Shown: positions 14,224 to 27,300 of the stretch, piece after piece
How positions within the stretch are numbered: the stretch's first letter is position 1
Layout of the letters: each line of letters opens with the position of its first letter
Made by a program: the position numbers and the translations under genes
NCBI GenBank assembly: GCA_964019135.1
Contig: OZ025265.1
Coordinates: 6,640,318 to 6,704,317, forward strand
From: Arenicola marina
Taxonomy: Eukaryota > Annelida > Polychaeta > Arenicolidae
Length of the DNA: 64,000 bases
Reading direction: 5' to 3'
Notes under the pieces: model-generated
What the model saw: only the letters and a program-made list of their open reading frames with translations
What the model was told of the DNA's origin: nothing
Databases searched by the model: none

Positions 14224-16056
14224 CCACCCCATGCCCTTACACACATCCTCCAGCCTATCCGCCCATCCTCCCACCCCATGCCCTTACACACCTCCTCCAG
14301 CCAATCCGGCCATCCTTCCACCCCATGCCCTTACACACCTCTTGCAGCCAATCCGCCCATCCTCCCACCCCATGCCCTTACACACATCCTCCAGCCTATC
14401 CGCCCATCCTCCCACCCCATGCCCTTACACACCTCCTCCAGCCAATCCGGCCATCCTTCCACCCCATGCCCTTACACACCTCCTCCAGCCAATCCGCCCA
14501 TCCTCCCACCCCATGCCCTTACACACCTCCTCCAGCCAATCCGCCCATCCTCCCACCCCATGCCATTACACACATCCTCCAGCCAATCCGGCCATCCTGC
14601 CACCCCATGCCCTTACACACCTCCTCCAGCCAATCCGCCCATCCTCCCACCGAATGCCCTTACACACCTCCTCCAGCCAATCCGCCTATCCTCCCACCAC
14701 ATGCCCTTACACACCTCCTCCCGCCAATCCGCCCATCCTCCCACCCCATGCCCTTACACACATCCTCCCGCCAATCCGCCCATCCTCCCACCACATGCCC
14801 TTACACACATCCTCCTGCCAATCCGCCCATCCTCCCAACCGATGCCCTTACACACATCCTCCAGCCAATCCGCCCATCCTCCCACCCCATGCCCTTACAC
14901 ACCTCCTCCAGCCAATCCGCCCATCCTTTCACCCCATGCCCTTACACACCTCCGCCAGCCAATCCGCCCATCCTCCCAACCCATGCCCTTACACACATCC
15001 CCCCGCCAATCCGCCCATCCTCCCACCCGATGTCCTTACACACCTCCTCCAGCCAATCCGCCCATCCTCCCAACCCATGCCCTTACACACCTTCTCCAGC
15101 CAATCCGCCCATCCTCCCACCTCATGCCCTTACACACATCCTCCAGCCAATCCGCCCATCCTCCCACCCCATGCCCTTACACACATCCTCCAGCCAATCC
15201 GCCCATCCTCCTACCCCATGCCCTTACACACATCCTCTCGCCAATCCGCCCATCCTCCCACCCCATGCCCTTACACACCTCCTCCCGCCAATCCGCCCAT
15301 CCTTTCACCCCATGCCCTTACACACCTCCTCCAGGCAATCCGCCCATCCTCCCACCCCATGCCCTTACACACCTCCTCCAGCCAATCCGCCCACCCTCCC
15401 AACCCATGCCCTTGCTCACATCCTCCCGCCAATCCGCCCATCCTCCCACCCCATGCCCTTACACACCTCCTCCCGCCAATCCGCCCATCCTCCCAACCCA
15501 TGCCCTTACACACCTCCTGCAGCCAATCCGCCCATCCTCCCAACCCGTGCCCTTACACACCTCCTCCAGGCAATCCGCCCATCCTCCCACCCCATGCCCT
15601 TACACACCTCCTCCAGCCAATCCGCCCACCCTCCCAACCCATGCCCTTACACACATCCTCCCACCAATCCGCCCATCCTCCCACCCCATGCCCTTACACA
15701 CCTCCTCCCGCCAATCCGCCCATCCTCCCAACCCATGCCCTTACACACCTCCTGCAGCCAATCCGCCCATCCTCCCAACCCGTGCCCTTACACACCTCCT
15801 CCAACCAATCCGCCCATCCTCCCACCCCATGCCCTTACACACCTCCGCCAGCCAATCCGCCCATCCTCCCAACCCATGCCCTTACACACATCCTCCAGCC
15901 AATCCGCCCATCCTCCTACCCCATGCCCTTACACACCTCCCCCCGCTAATCCGCCCATCCTGCCAACCCATGCCCTTACACACCTCCTCCAGCCAATCCG
16001 CCCATTCTCCCAACCCATGCCCTTACACACCTCCTCCAGCCAATCCGCCCATCCTC
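14224..16056 (+). repeat. Triplicated block, copy 3 (39 monomers, 1,833 bp)
   Basis: It matches copy 1 at offset 3,384 (72 monomers): CTAATCC near 12,563 with 15,947, and TTGCTCAC near 12,028 with 15,412. It shares CATCCCCCCG with copy 2 (near 13,448 and 14,999) but not with copy 1. That suggests copies 2 and 3 share the more recent exchange. CTTGCAGCC near 14,342 is private to this copy. Confidence 0.8.
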
Positions 16057-19000
16057 CCACCTCATGCCCTTACACACCTCCTCCAGCCAATCCGCCCATC
16101 CTCCCACCCCATGCCCTTACACACATCCTCCCGCCAATCCGCCCATCCTGCCAACCCATGCCCTTACACACCTCCTCCCGCCAATCCGCCCATCCTGCCA
16201 ACCCATGCCCTTACACACCTCCTCCAGCCAATCCGCCCATCCTCCCACCCCATGCCCTTACACACCTCCTCCAGCCAATCCGCCCATCCTCCCACCTCAT
16301 GCCCTTACACACCTCCTCCAGCCAATCCGCCCATCCTCCCACCTCATGCCCTTACACACCTCCTCCCGCCAATCCGCCCATCCTCCTACCCCATGCCCTT
16401 ACACACCTCCTCCAGCCAATCCGCCCAACCTCCCAACCCAAGCTCTTACACACCTCCTCCAGCCAAACCGCCCACCCTCCCAACCCATGCCCTTACACAA
16501 CTCCTCCAGCCAATCCGCCCATCCTCCCACCCCATGCCCTTACACACCTCCTCCAGCCTATCCGCCCATCCTCCCACCCCATGCCCTTACACACCTCCTC
16601 CAGCCAATCCGCCCATCCTCCCACCCCATGCCCTTACACACATCCTCCAGCCTATCCGCCCATCCTCCCACCCCATGCCCTTACACACCTCCTCCAGCCA
16701 ATCCGCCCATCCTGCCACCCCATGCCCTTACACACATCCTCCAGCCAACCCGCCCATCCTCCCAACCCATGCCCTTACACACCTCCTCCAGCCAATCCGC
16801 CCATCCTCCCACCACATGCCCTTACACACCTCCTCCAGCCAATCCGGCCATCCTGCCACCCCATGCCCTTACACACCTCCTCCAGCCAATCCGCCCATCC
16901 TCCCACCCCATGCCCTTACACACATCCTCCAGCCAATCCGGCCATCCTGCCACCGAATGCCCTTACACACCTCCTCCAGCCAATCCGCCTATCCTCCCAC
17001 CGAATGCCCTTACACACCTCCTCCAGCCAATCCGCCTATCCTCCCACCCCATGCCCTTACACACCTCCTCCCGCCAATCCGCCCATCCTCCCACCCCATG
17101 CCCTTACACACATCCTCCCGCCAATCCGCCCATCCTCCCACCACATGCCCTTACACACCTCCACCAGCCAATCGGCCCATCCTCCCACCCCATGCCCTTA
17201 CACACCTCTTCCAGCCAATCCGCCCATCCTTTCACCCCATGCCCTTACACACCTCCGCCAGCCAATCCGCCCATCCTCCCAACCCATGCCCTTACAAACA
17301 TCCTCCCGCCAATCCGCCCATCCTCCCACCCGATATCCTTACACACCTCCTCCAGCCAATCCGCCCATCCGCCCAACCCATGCCTTTACACACCTCCTCC
17401 AGCCAATCCGCCCATCCTCCCACCCGATGCCCTTACACACATCCTCCAGCCAATCCGCCGATCCTCCCACCGCATGCCCTTACACACATCCTCCAGCCAA
17501 TCCGCCCATCCTCCTACCCAATGCCCTTACACACATCCTCCCGCCAATCCGCCCATACTCCCACCCCATGCCCTTACACACCTCCTCCCGCCAATCCGCC
17601 CATACTCCCACCCCATGCCCTTACACACCTCCTCCAGCCAATCCGCCCATCCTTTCACCCCATGCCCTTACACACCTCCTCCAGGCAATCCGCCCATCCT
17701 CCCAACCCATGCCCTTACACACATCCTCCCGCCAATCCGCCCATCCTCCCACCCCATGCCCTTACACACCTCCTCCCGCCAATCCGCCCATCCTCCCAAC
17801 CCATGCCCTTACACACCTCCTGCAGCCAATCCGCCCATCCTCCCAACCCGTGCCCTTACACACCTCCTCCAGGCAATCCGCCCATCCTCCCACCCCATGC
17901 CCTTACACACCTCCTCCAGCCAATCCGCCCACCCTCCCAACCCATGCCCTTACACACATCCTCCCGCCAATCCGCCCATCCTCCCACCCCATGCCCTTAC
18001 ACAACTCCTCCCGCCAATCCGCCCATCCTCCCAACCCATGCACTTACACACCTCCTGCAGCCAATCCGCCCATCCTCCCAACCCGTGCCCTTACACACCT
18101 CCTCCAACCAATCCGCCCATCCTCCCACCCCATGCCCTTACACACCTCCTCCAGCCAACCCGCCCATCCTCCCACCCCATGCCCTTACACACCTCCTCCC
18201 GCCAATCCGCCCATCCTGCCAACCCATGCCCTTACACACCTCCTCCAGCCAATCCGCCCATCCTCCCACCCCATGCCCTTACACACCTCCTGCAGCCAAT
18301 CCGCCCATCCTCCCACCTCATGCCCTTACACACCTCCTCCAGCCAATCCGCCCATCCTCCCACCCCATGCCCTTACACACATCCTCCCGCCAATCCGCCC
18401 ATCCTGCCAACCCATGCCCTTACACACCTCCTCCCGCCAATCCGCCCATCCTGCCAACCCATGCCCTTACACACCTCCTCCAGCCAATCCGCCCATCCTC
18501 CCACCCCATGCCCTTACACATCTCCTCCAGCCAATCCGCCCATCCTCCCACTTCATGCCCTTACACACCTCCTCCAGCCAATCCGCCCATCCTCCCACCT
18601 CATGCCCTTACACACCTCCTCCCGCCAATCCGCCCATCCTCCCACCCCATGCCCTTACACACATCCTCCCGCCAATCCGCCCATCCTCCCAACCCATGCC
18701 CTTACACACCTCCTGCAGCCAATCCGCCCATCCTCCCACCCCATGCCCTTACACACCTCCTCCAACCAATCCGGCCATCCTGCCACCCCATGCCCTTACA
18801 CACCTCCTCCAGCCAATCCGCCCATCCTCCCACCCCATGCCCTTACACACATCCTCCAGCCTATCCGCCCATCCTCCCACCCCATGCCCTTACACACCTC
18901 CTCCAGCCAATCCGGCCATCCTGCCACCCCATGCCCTTACACACCTCCTCCAGCCAATCCGCCCATCCTCCCACCCCATGCCCTTACACACCTCCTCCAA

Positions 19001-21100
19001 CCAATCCGGCCATCCTCCCACCCCATGCCCTTACACACAGCCTCCAGCCAATCCGGCCATCCTGCCACCCCATGCCCTTACACACCTCCTCCAGCCAATC
19101 CGCCCATCCTCCCACCGAATGCCCTTACACACCTCCTCCAGCCAATCCGCCTATCCTCCCACCCCATGCCCTTACACACCTCCTCCCGCCAATCCGCCCA
19201 TCCTCCCACCCCATGCCCTTACACACATCCTCCCGCCAATCCGCCCATCCTCCCACCACATGCCCTTACACACATCCTCCTGCCAATCCGCCCATCCTCC
19301 CAACCCATGCCCTTACACACATCCTCCAGCCAATCCGCCCATCCTCCCACCCCATGCCCTTACACACCTCCTCCAGCCAATCCGCCCATCCTTTCACCCC
19401 ATGCCCTTACACACCTCCGCCAGCCAATCCGCCCATCCTCCCAACCCATGCCCTTACACACCTTCTCCAGCCAATCCGCCCATCCTCCCACCCCATGCCC
19501 TTACACACATCCTCCCGCCAATAAGCCCATCCTCCCACCCGATGTCTTTACACACCTCCTCCAGCCAATCCGCCCATCCTCCCAACCCATGCCCTTACAC
19601 ACCTTCTCCAGCCAATCCGCCCATCCTCCCACCCCATGCCCTTACACACATCCTCCAGTCAATCCGCCCATCCTCCCACCCCATGCCCTTACACACATCC
19701 TCCAGCCAATCCGCCCATCCTCCTACCCCATGCCCTTACACACATCCTCCCGCCAATCCGCCCATCCTCCCACCCCATGCCCTTACACACCTCCTCCCGC
19801 CAATCCGCCCATCCTTTCACCCCATGCCCTTACACACCTCCTCCAGGCAATCCGCCCATCCTCCCACCCCATGCCCTTACACACCTCCTCCAGCCAATCC
19901 GCCCACCCTCCCAACCCATGCCCTTGCACACATCCTCCCGCCAATCCGCCCATCCTCCCACCCCATGCCCTTACACACCTCCTCCCGCCAATCCGCCCAT
20001 CCTCCCAACCCATGCCCTTACACACCTCCTCCAGCCAATCCGCCCATCCTCCCAACCCGTGCCCTTACACACCTCCTCCAGGCAATCCGCCCATCCTCCC
20101 ACCCCATGCCCTTACACACCTCCTCCAGCCAATCCGCCCACCCTCCCAACCCATGCCCTTACACACATCCTCCCGCCAATCCGCCCATCCTCCCACCCCA
20201 TGCCCTTACACACCTCCTCCCGCCAATCCGCCCATCCTCCCAACCCATGCCCTTACACACCTCCTGCAGCCAATCCGCCCATCCTCCCAACCCGTGCCCT
20301 TACACACCTCCTCCAACCAATCCGCCCATCCTCCCACCCCATGCCCCTACACACCTCCTCCAGCCAATCCGCCCATCCTCCCACCTCATGCCCTTACACA
20401 CCTCCTCCAGCCAATCCGCCCATCCTCCCACCCCATGCCCTTACACACATCCTCCCGCCAATCCGCCCATCCTGCCAACCCATGCCCTTACACACCTCCT
20501 CCCGCCAATCCGCCCATCCTGCCAACCCATGCCCTTACACACCTCCTCCAGCCAATCCGCCCATCCTCCCACCCCATGCCCTTACACATCTCCTCCAGCC
20601 AATCCGCCCATCCTCCCACTTCATGCCCTTACACACATCCTCCAGCCAATCCGCCCATCCTCCCACCTCATGCCCTTACACACCTCCTCCCGCCAATCCG
20701 CCCATCCTCCCACCCCATGCCCTTACACACATCCTCCCGCCAATCCGCCCATCCTCCCAACCCATGCCCTTACACACCTCCTGCAGCCAATCCGCCCATC
20801 CTCCCACCCCATGCCCTTACACACCTCCTCCAACCAATCCGGCCATCCTGCCACCCCATGCCCTTACACACTTCCTCCAGCCAATCCGCCCATCCTCCCA
20901 CCCCATGCCCTTACACACATCCTCCAGCCTATCCGCCCATCCTCCCACCCCATGCCCTTACACACCTCCTCCAGCCAATCCGGCCATCCTGCCACCCCAT
21001 GCCCTTACACACCTCCTCCAGCCAATCCGCCCATCCTCCCACCCCATGCCCTTACACACATCCTCCAGCCAATCCGGCCATCCTGCCACCCCATGCCCTT
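16057..21100 (+). repeat. Mosaic stretch between higher-order blocks
   Basis: Only satellite monomers are present. Landmarks are CCCAAGCTCTTAC near 16,438, two nearby GAATG monomers near 16,957 and 17,004, CCCGATATCC near 17,331, and CACAACTCC near 18,004. Others are CACACAGCCTCC near 19,036, AATAAGCCC near 19,521 (TAA in +), and a TTGCACAC monomer near 19,923. PstI sites at about 17,819 and 18,054 are again 235 bp apart. Confidence 0.75.
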
Positions 21101-24100
21101 ACACACCTCCTCCAGCCAATCCGCCCATCCTCCCACCGAATGCCCTTACACACCTCCTCCAGCCAATCCGCCTATCCTCCCACCCCATGCCCTTACACAC
21201 CTCCTCCCGCCAATCCGCCCATCCTCCCACCCCATGCCCTTACACACATCCTCCCGCCAATCCGCCCATCCTCCCACCACATGCCCTTACACACATCCTC
21301 CTGCCAATCCGCCCATCTTCCCAACCCATGCCCTTACACACATCCTCCAGCCAATCCGCCCATCCTCCCAACCCATGCCCTTACACACCTCCTCCAGCCA
21401 ATCCGCCCATCCTTTCACCCCATGCCCTTACACACCTCCGCCAGCCAATCCGCCCATCCTCCCAACCCATGCCCTTACACACCTTCTCCAGCCAATCCGC
21501 CCATCCTCCCACCCCATGCCCTTACACACATCCACCCGCCAATCCGCCCATCCTCCCACCCGATGTCCTTACACACCTCCTACAGCCAATCCGCCCATCC
21601 TCCCAACCCATGCCCTTACACACCTTCTCCAGCCAATCCGCCCATCCTCCCACCCCATGCCCTTACACACATCCTCCAGCCAATCCGCCCATCCTCCCAC
21701 CCCATGCCCTTACACACATCCTCCAGCCAATCCGCCCATCCTCCTACCCCATGCCCTTACACACATCCTCCCGCCAATCCGCCCATCCTCCCACCCCATG
21801 CCCTTACACACCTCCTCCCGCCAATCCGCCCATCCTTTCACCCCATGCCCTTACACACCTCCTCCCGGCAATCCGCCCATCCTCCCACCCCATGCCCTTA
21901 CACACTTCCTCCAGCCAATCCGCCCACCCTCCCAACCCATGCCCTTGCACACATCCTCCCGCCAATCCGCCCATCCTCCCACCCCATGCCCTTACACACC
22001 TCCTCCCGCCAATCCGCCCATCCTCCCAACCCATGCCCTTACACACCTCCTGCAGCCAATCCGCCCATCCTCCCAACCCGTGCCCTTACACACCTCCTCC
22101 AGACAATCCGCCCATCCTCCCACCCCATGCCCTTACACACCTCCTCCAGCCAATCCGCCCACCCTCCCAACCCATGCCCTTACACACATCCTCCCGCCAA
22201 TCCGCCCATCCTCCCACCCCATGCCCTTACACACCTCCTCCCGCCAATCCGCCCATCCTCCCAACCCATGCCCTTACACACCTCCTGCAGCCAATCCGCC
22301 CATCCTCCCAACCCGTGCCCTTACACACCTCCTCCAACCAATCCGCCCATCCTCCCACCCCATGCCCCTACACACCTCCGCCAGCCAATCCGCCCATCCT
22401 CCCAACCCATGCCCTTACACACATCCTCCAGCCAATCCGCCCATCCTCCTACCCCATGCCCTTACACACCTCCTCCAGCCTATCCGCCTATCCTCCCACC
22501 CCATGCCCTTACACACCTCCTCCAGCCAATCCGCCCATCCTCCCACCTCATGCCCTTACACACCTCCTCCAGCCAATCCGCCCATCCTCCCACCCCATGC
22601 CCTTACACACATCCTCCAGCCAATCCGCCCATCCTCCCACCCCATGCCCGTACACACCTCCTCCAGCCAATCCGCCCATCCTCCCACCCCATGCCCTTAC
22701 ACACATCCTCCAGCCAATCCGCGAAATCCTCCCACCCCATGCCCTTACACACCTCCTCCCGCCAATCCGCCCATCCTCCCAACCCATGCCCTTACACACC
22801 TCCTGCAGCCAATCCGCCCATCCTCCCAACCCGTGCCCTTACACACCTCCTCCAACCAATCCGCCCATCCTCCCACCCCATGCCCCTACACACCTCCGCC
22901 AGCCAATCCGCCCATCCTCCCAACCCATGCCCTTACACACATCCTCCAGCCAATCCGCCCATCCTCCTACCCCATGCCCGTACACACCTCCTCCAGCCAA
23001 TCCGCCCATCCTCCCACCCCATGCCCTTACACACCTCCTCCAGCCAATCCGCCCATCCTCCCACCCCATGCCCTTACACACCTCCTCCCGCCAATCCGCC
23101 CATCCTGCCAACCCATGCCCTTACACACCTCCTCCAGCCAATCCGCCCATCCTCCCACCCCATGCCCTTACACACCTCCTCCAGCCAATCCGCCCATCCT
23201 CCCACCCCATGCCCTTACACACCTCCTCCAGCCAATCCGCCCATCCTCCCACCTCATGCCCTTACACACCTCCTCCAGCCAATCCGCCCATCCTCCCACC
23301 CCATGCCCTTACACACATCCTCCCGCCAATCCGCCCATCCTGCCAACCCATGCCCTTACACACCTCCTCCCGCCAATCCGCCCATCCTGCCAACCCATGC
23401 CCTTACACACCTCCTCCAGCCAATCCGCCCATCCTCCCACCCCATGCCCTTACACACCTCCTCCAGCCAATCCGCCCATCCTCCCACCTCATGCCCTTAC
23501 ACACCTCCTCCAGCCAATCCGCCCATCATCCCACCTCATGCCCTTACACACCTCCTCCCGCCAATCCGCCCATCCTCCCACCCCATGCCCTTACACACAT
23601 CCTCCCGCCAATCCGCCCATCCTCCCAACCCATGCCCTTACACACCTCCTGCAGCCAATCCGCCCATCCTCCCACCCCATGCCCTTACACACCTCCTCCA
23701 GCCAATCCGCCCATCCTCCCACCTCATGCCCTTACACACATCCTCCAGCCAATCCGCCCATCCTCCCAACCCATGCCCTTACACACATCCTCCCGCCAAT
23801 CCGCCCATCCTCCTACCCCATGCCCTCACACACCTCCTCCAGCCTATCCGCCTATCCTCCCACCCCATGCCCTTACACACCTCCTCCAGCCAATCCGCCC
23901 ATCCTCCCACCCCATGCCCTTACACACCTCCTCCAGCCAATCCGCCCATCCTCCCACCCCATGCCCTTACACACCTCCTCCAGCCAATCCGCCCATCCTC
24001 CCACCCCATGCCCTTACACACCTCCTCCAGCCAATCCGCCCATCCTCCCACCTCATGCCCTTACACACCTCCTCCAGCCAATCCGCCCATCCTCCCACCC

Positions 24101-24300
24101 CATGCCCTTACACACCTCCTCCAGCCAATCCGCCCAACCTCCCAACCCGTGCTCTTACACACCTCCTCCAGCCAAACCGCCCACCCTCCCAACCCATGCC
24201 CTTACACACCTCCTCCAGCCAATCCGCCCATCCTCCCACCCCATGCCCTTACACACCTCCTCTAGCCTATCCGCCCATCCTCCCACCCCATGCCCTTACA
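21100..24300 (+). repeat. 3.34-kb offset duplication, copy 1
   Basis: Variant order matches the following 3.3 kb. CTCCTACAGCC near 21,580 pairs with 24,824 (offset 3,244). The CCCGTAC variant at 22,650 pairs with 25,988 (3,338) and the one at 22,980 with 26,317 (3,337 = 71 x 47). CTCTAGCC near 24,261 pairs with 27,598 (3,337). The change from 3,244 to 3,338 is a two-monomer difference. The change from 3,338 to 3,337 is the extra base in the 48-bp monomer of this copy. Confidence 0.78.
22691..22738 (+). repeat. Single 48-bp monomer: the only net indel seen in the array
   Basis: The spacing between the ATG at 22,691 and the next at 22,739 is 48, not 47. The odd part is CCGCGAAATCC at about 22,719-22,729, where other units read CCGCCCATCC. 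All repeats to the left are in phase 37 mod 47 and all to the right in phase 38. The paralogous site near 26,059 has the normal sequence, so the extra base arose in this copy or is a sequencing or assembly error. Confidence 0.9.
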
Positions 24301-27300
24301 CACATCCTCCAGCCAATCCGGCCATCCTGCCACCCCATGCCCTTACACACCTCCTCCAGCCAATCCGCCCATCCTCCCACCGAATGCCCTTACACACCTC
24401 CTCCAGCCAATCCGCCTATCCTCCCACCCCATGCCCTTACACACCTCCTCCCGCCAATCCGCCCATCCTCCCACCCGATGCCCTTACACACATCCTCCCG
24501 CCAATCCGCCCATCCTCCCACCACATGCCCTTACACACATCCTCCTGCCAATCCGCCCATCCTCCCAACCCATGCCCTTACACACATCCTCCAGCCAATC
24601 CGCCCATCCTCCCAACCCATGCCCTTACACACCTCCTCCAGCCAATCCGCCCATCCTTTCACCCCATGCCCTTACACACCTCCGCCAGCCAATCCGCCCA
24701 TCCTCCCAACCCATGCCCTTACACACCTTCTCCAGCCAATCCGCCCATCCTCCCACCCCATGCCCTTACACACATCCTCCCGCCAATCCGCCCATCCTCC
24801 CACCCGATGTCCTTACACACCTCCTACAGCCAATCCGCCCATCCTCCCAACCCATGCCCTTACACACCTTCTCCAGCCAATCCGCCCATCCTCCCACCCC
24901 ATGCCCTTACACACATCCTCCAGCCAATCCGCCCATCCTCCCACCCCATGCCCTTACACACATCCTCCAGCCAATCCGCCCATCCTCCTACCCCATGCCC
25001 TTACACACATCCTCCCGCCAATCCGCCCATCCTCCCACCCCATGCCCTTACACACCTCCTCCCGCCAATCCGCCCATCCTTTCACCCCATGCCCTTACAC
25101 ACCTCCTCCAGGCAATCCGCCCATCCTCCCACCCCATGCCCTTACACACTTCCTCCAGCCAATCCGCCCACCCTCCCAACCCATGCCCTTGCACACATCC
25201 TCCCGCCAATCCGCCCATCCTCCCACCCCATGCCCTTACACACCTCCTCCCGCCAATCCGCCCATCCTCCCAACCCATGCCCTTACACACCTCCTGCAGC
25301 CAATCCGCCCATCCTCCCAACCCGTGCCCTTACACACCTCCTCCAGGCAATCCGCCCATCCTCCCACCCCATGCCCTTACACACCTCCTCCAGCCAATCC
25401 GCCCACCCTCCCAACCCATGCCCTTACACACATCCTCCCGCCAATCCGCCCATCCTCCCACCCCATGCCCTTACACACCTCCTCCCGCCAATCCGCCCAT
25501 CCTCCCAACCCATGCCCTTACACACCTCCTGCAGCCAATCCGCCCATCCTCCCAACCCGTGCCCTTACACACCTCCTCCAACCAATCCGCCCATCCTCCC
25601 ACCCCATGCCCCTACACACCTCCGCCAGCCAATCCGCCCATCCTCCCAACCCATGCCCTTACACACATCCTCCAGCCAATCCGCCCATCCTCCTACCCCA
25701 TGCCCTTACACACCTCCTCCAGCCTATCCGCCTATCCTCCCACCCCATGCCCTTACACACCTCCTCCAGCCAATCCGCCCATCCTCCCACCTCATGCCCT
25801 TACACACCTCCTCCAGCCAATCCGCCCATCCTCCTACCCCATGCCCTTACACACCTCCTCCAGCCTATCCGCCTATCCTCCCACCCCATGCCCTTACACA
25901 CCTCCTCCAGCCAATCCGCCCATCCTCCCACCCCATGCCCTTACACACATCCTCCAGCCAATCCGCCCATCCTCCCACCCCATGCCCGTACACACCTCCT
26001 CCAGCCAATCCGCCCATCCTCCCACCCCATGCCCTTACACACATCCTCCAGCCAATCCGCCCATCCTCCCACCCCATGCCCTTACACACCTCCTCCCGCC
26101 AATCCGCCCATCCTCCCAACCCATGCCCTTACACACCTCCTGCAGCCAATCCGCCCATCCTCCCAACCCGTGCCCTTACACACCTCCTCCAACCAATCCG
26201 CCCATCCTCCCACCCCATGCCCCTACACACCTCCGCCAGCCAATCCGCCCATCCTCCCAACCCATGCCCTTACACACATCCTCCAGCCAATCCGCCCATC
26301 CTCCTACCCCATGCCCGTACACACCTCCTCCAGCCAATCCGCCCATCCTCCCACCCCATGCCCTTACACACCTCCTCCAGCCAATCCGCCCATCCTCCCA
26401 CCCCATGCCCTTACACACCTCCTCCCGCCAATCCGCCCATCCTGCCAACCCATGCCCTTACACACCACCTCCAGCCAATCCGCCCATCCTCCCACCCCAT
26501 GCCCTTACACACCTCCTCCAGCCAATCCGCCCATCCTCCCACCCCATGCCCTTACACACCTCCTCCAGCCAATCCGCCCATCCTCCCACCTCATGCCCTT
26601 ACACACCTCCTCCAGCCAATCCGCCCATCCTCCCACCCCATGCCCTTACACACATCCTCCCGCCAATCCGCCCATCCTGCCAACCCATGCCCTTACACAC
26701 CTCCTCCCGCCAATCCGCCCATCCTGCCAACCCATGCCCTTACACACCTCCTCCAGCCAATCCGCCCATCCTCCCACCCCATGCCCTTACACACCTCCTC
26801 CAGCCAATCCGCCCATCCTCCCACCTCATGCCCTTACACACCTCCTCCAGCCAATCCGCCCATCATCCCACCTCATGCCCTTACACACCTCCTCCCGCCA
26901 ATCCGCCCATCCTCCCACCCCATGCCCTTACACACATCCTCCCGCCAATCCGCCCATCCTCCCAACCCATGCCCTTACACACCTCCTGCAGCCAATCCGC
27001 CCATCCTCCCACCCCATGCCCTTACACACCTCCTCCAGCCAATCCGCCCATCCTCCCACCTCATGCCCTTACACACATCCTCCAGCCAATCCGCCCATCC
27101 TCCCAACCCACGCCCTTACACACATCCTCCCGCCAATCCGCCCATCCTCCTACCCCATGCCCTCACACACCTCCTCCAGCCTATCCGCCTATCCTCCCAC
27201 CCCATGCCCTTACACACCTCCTCCAGCCAATCCGCCCATCCTCCCACCCCATGCCCTTACACACCTCCTCCAGCCAATCCGCCCATCCTCCCACCCCATG

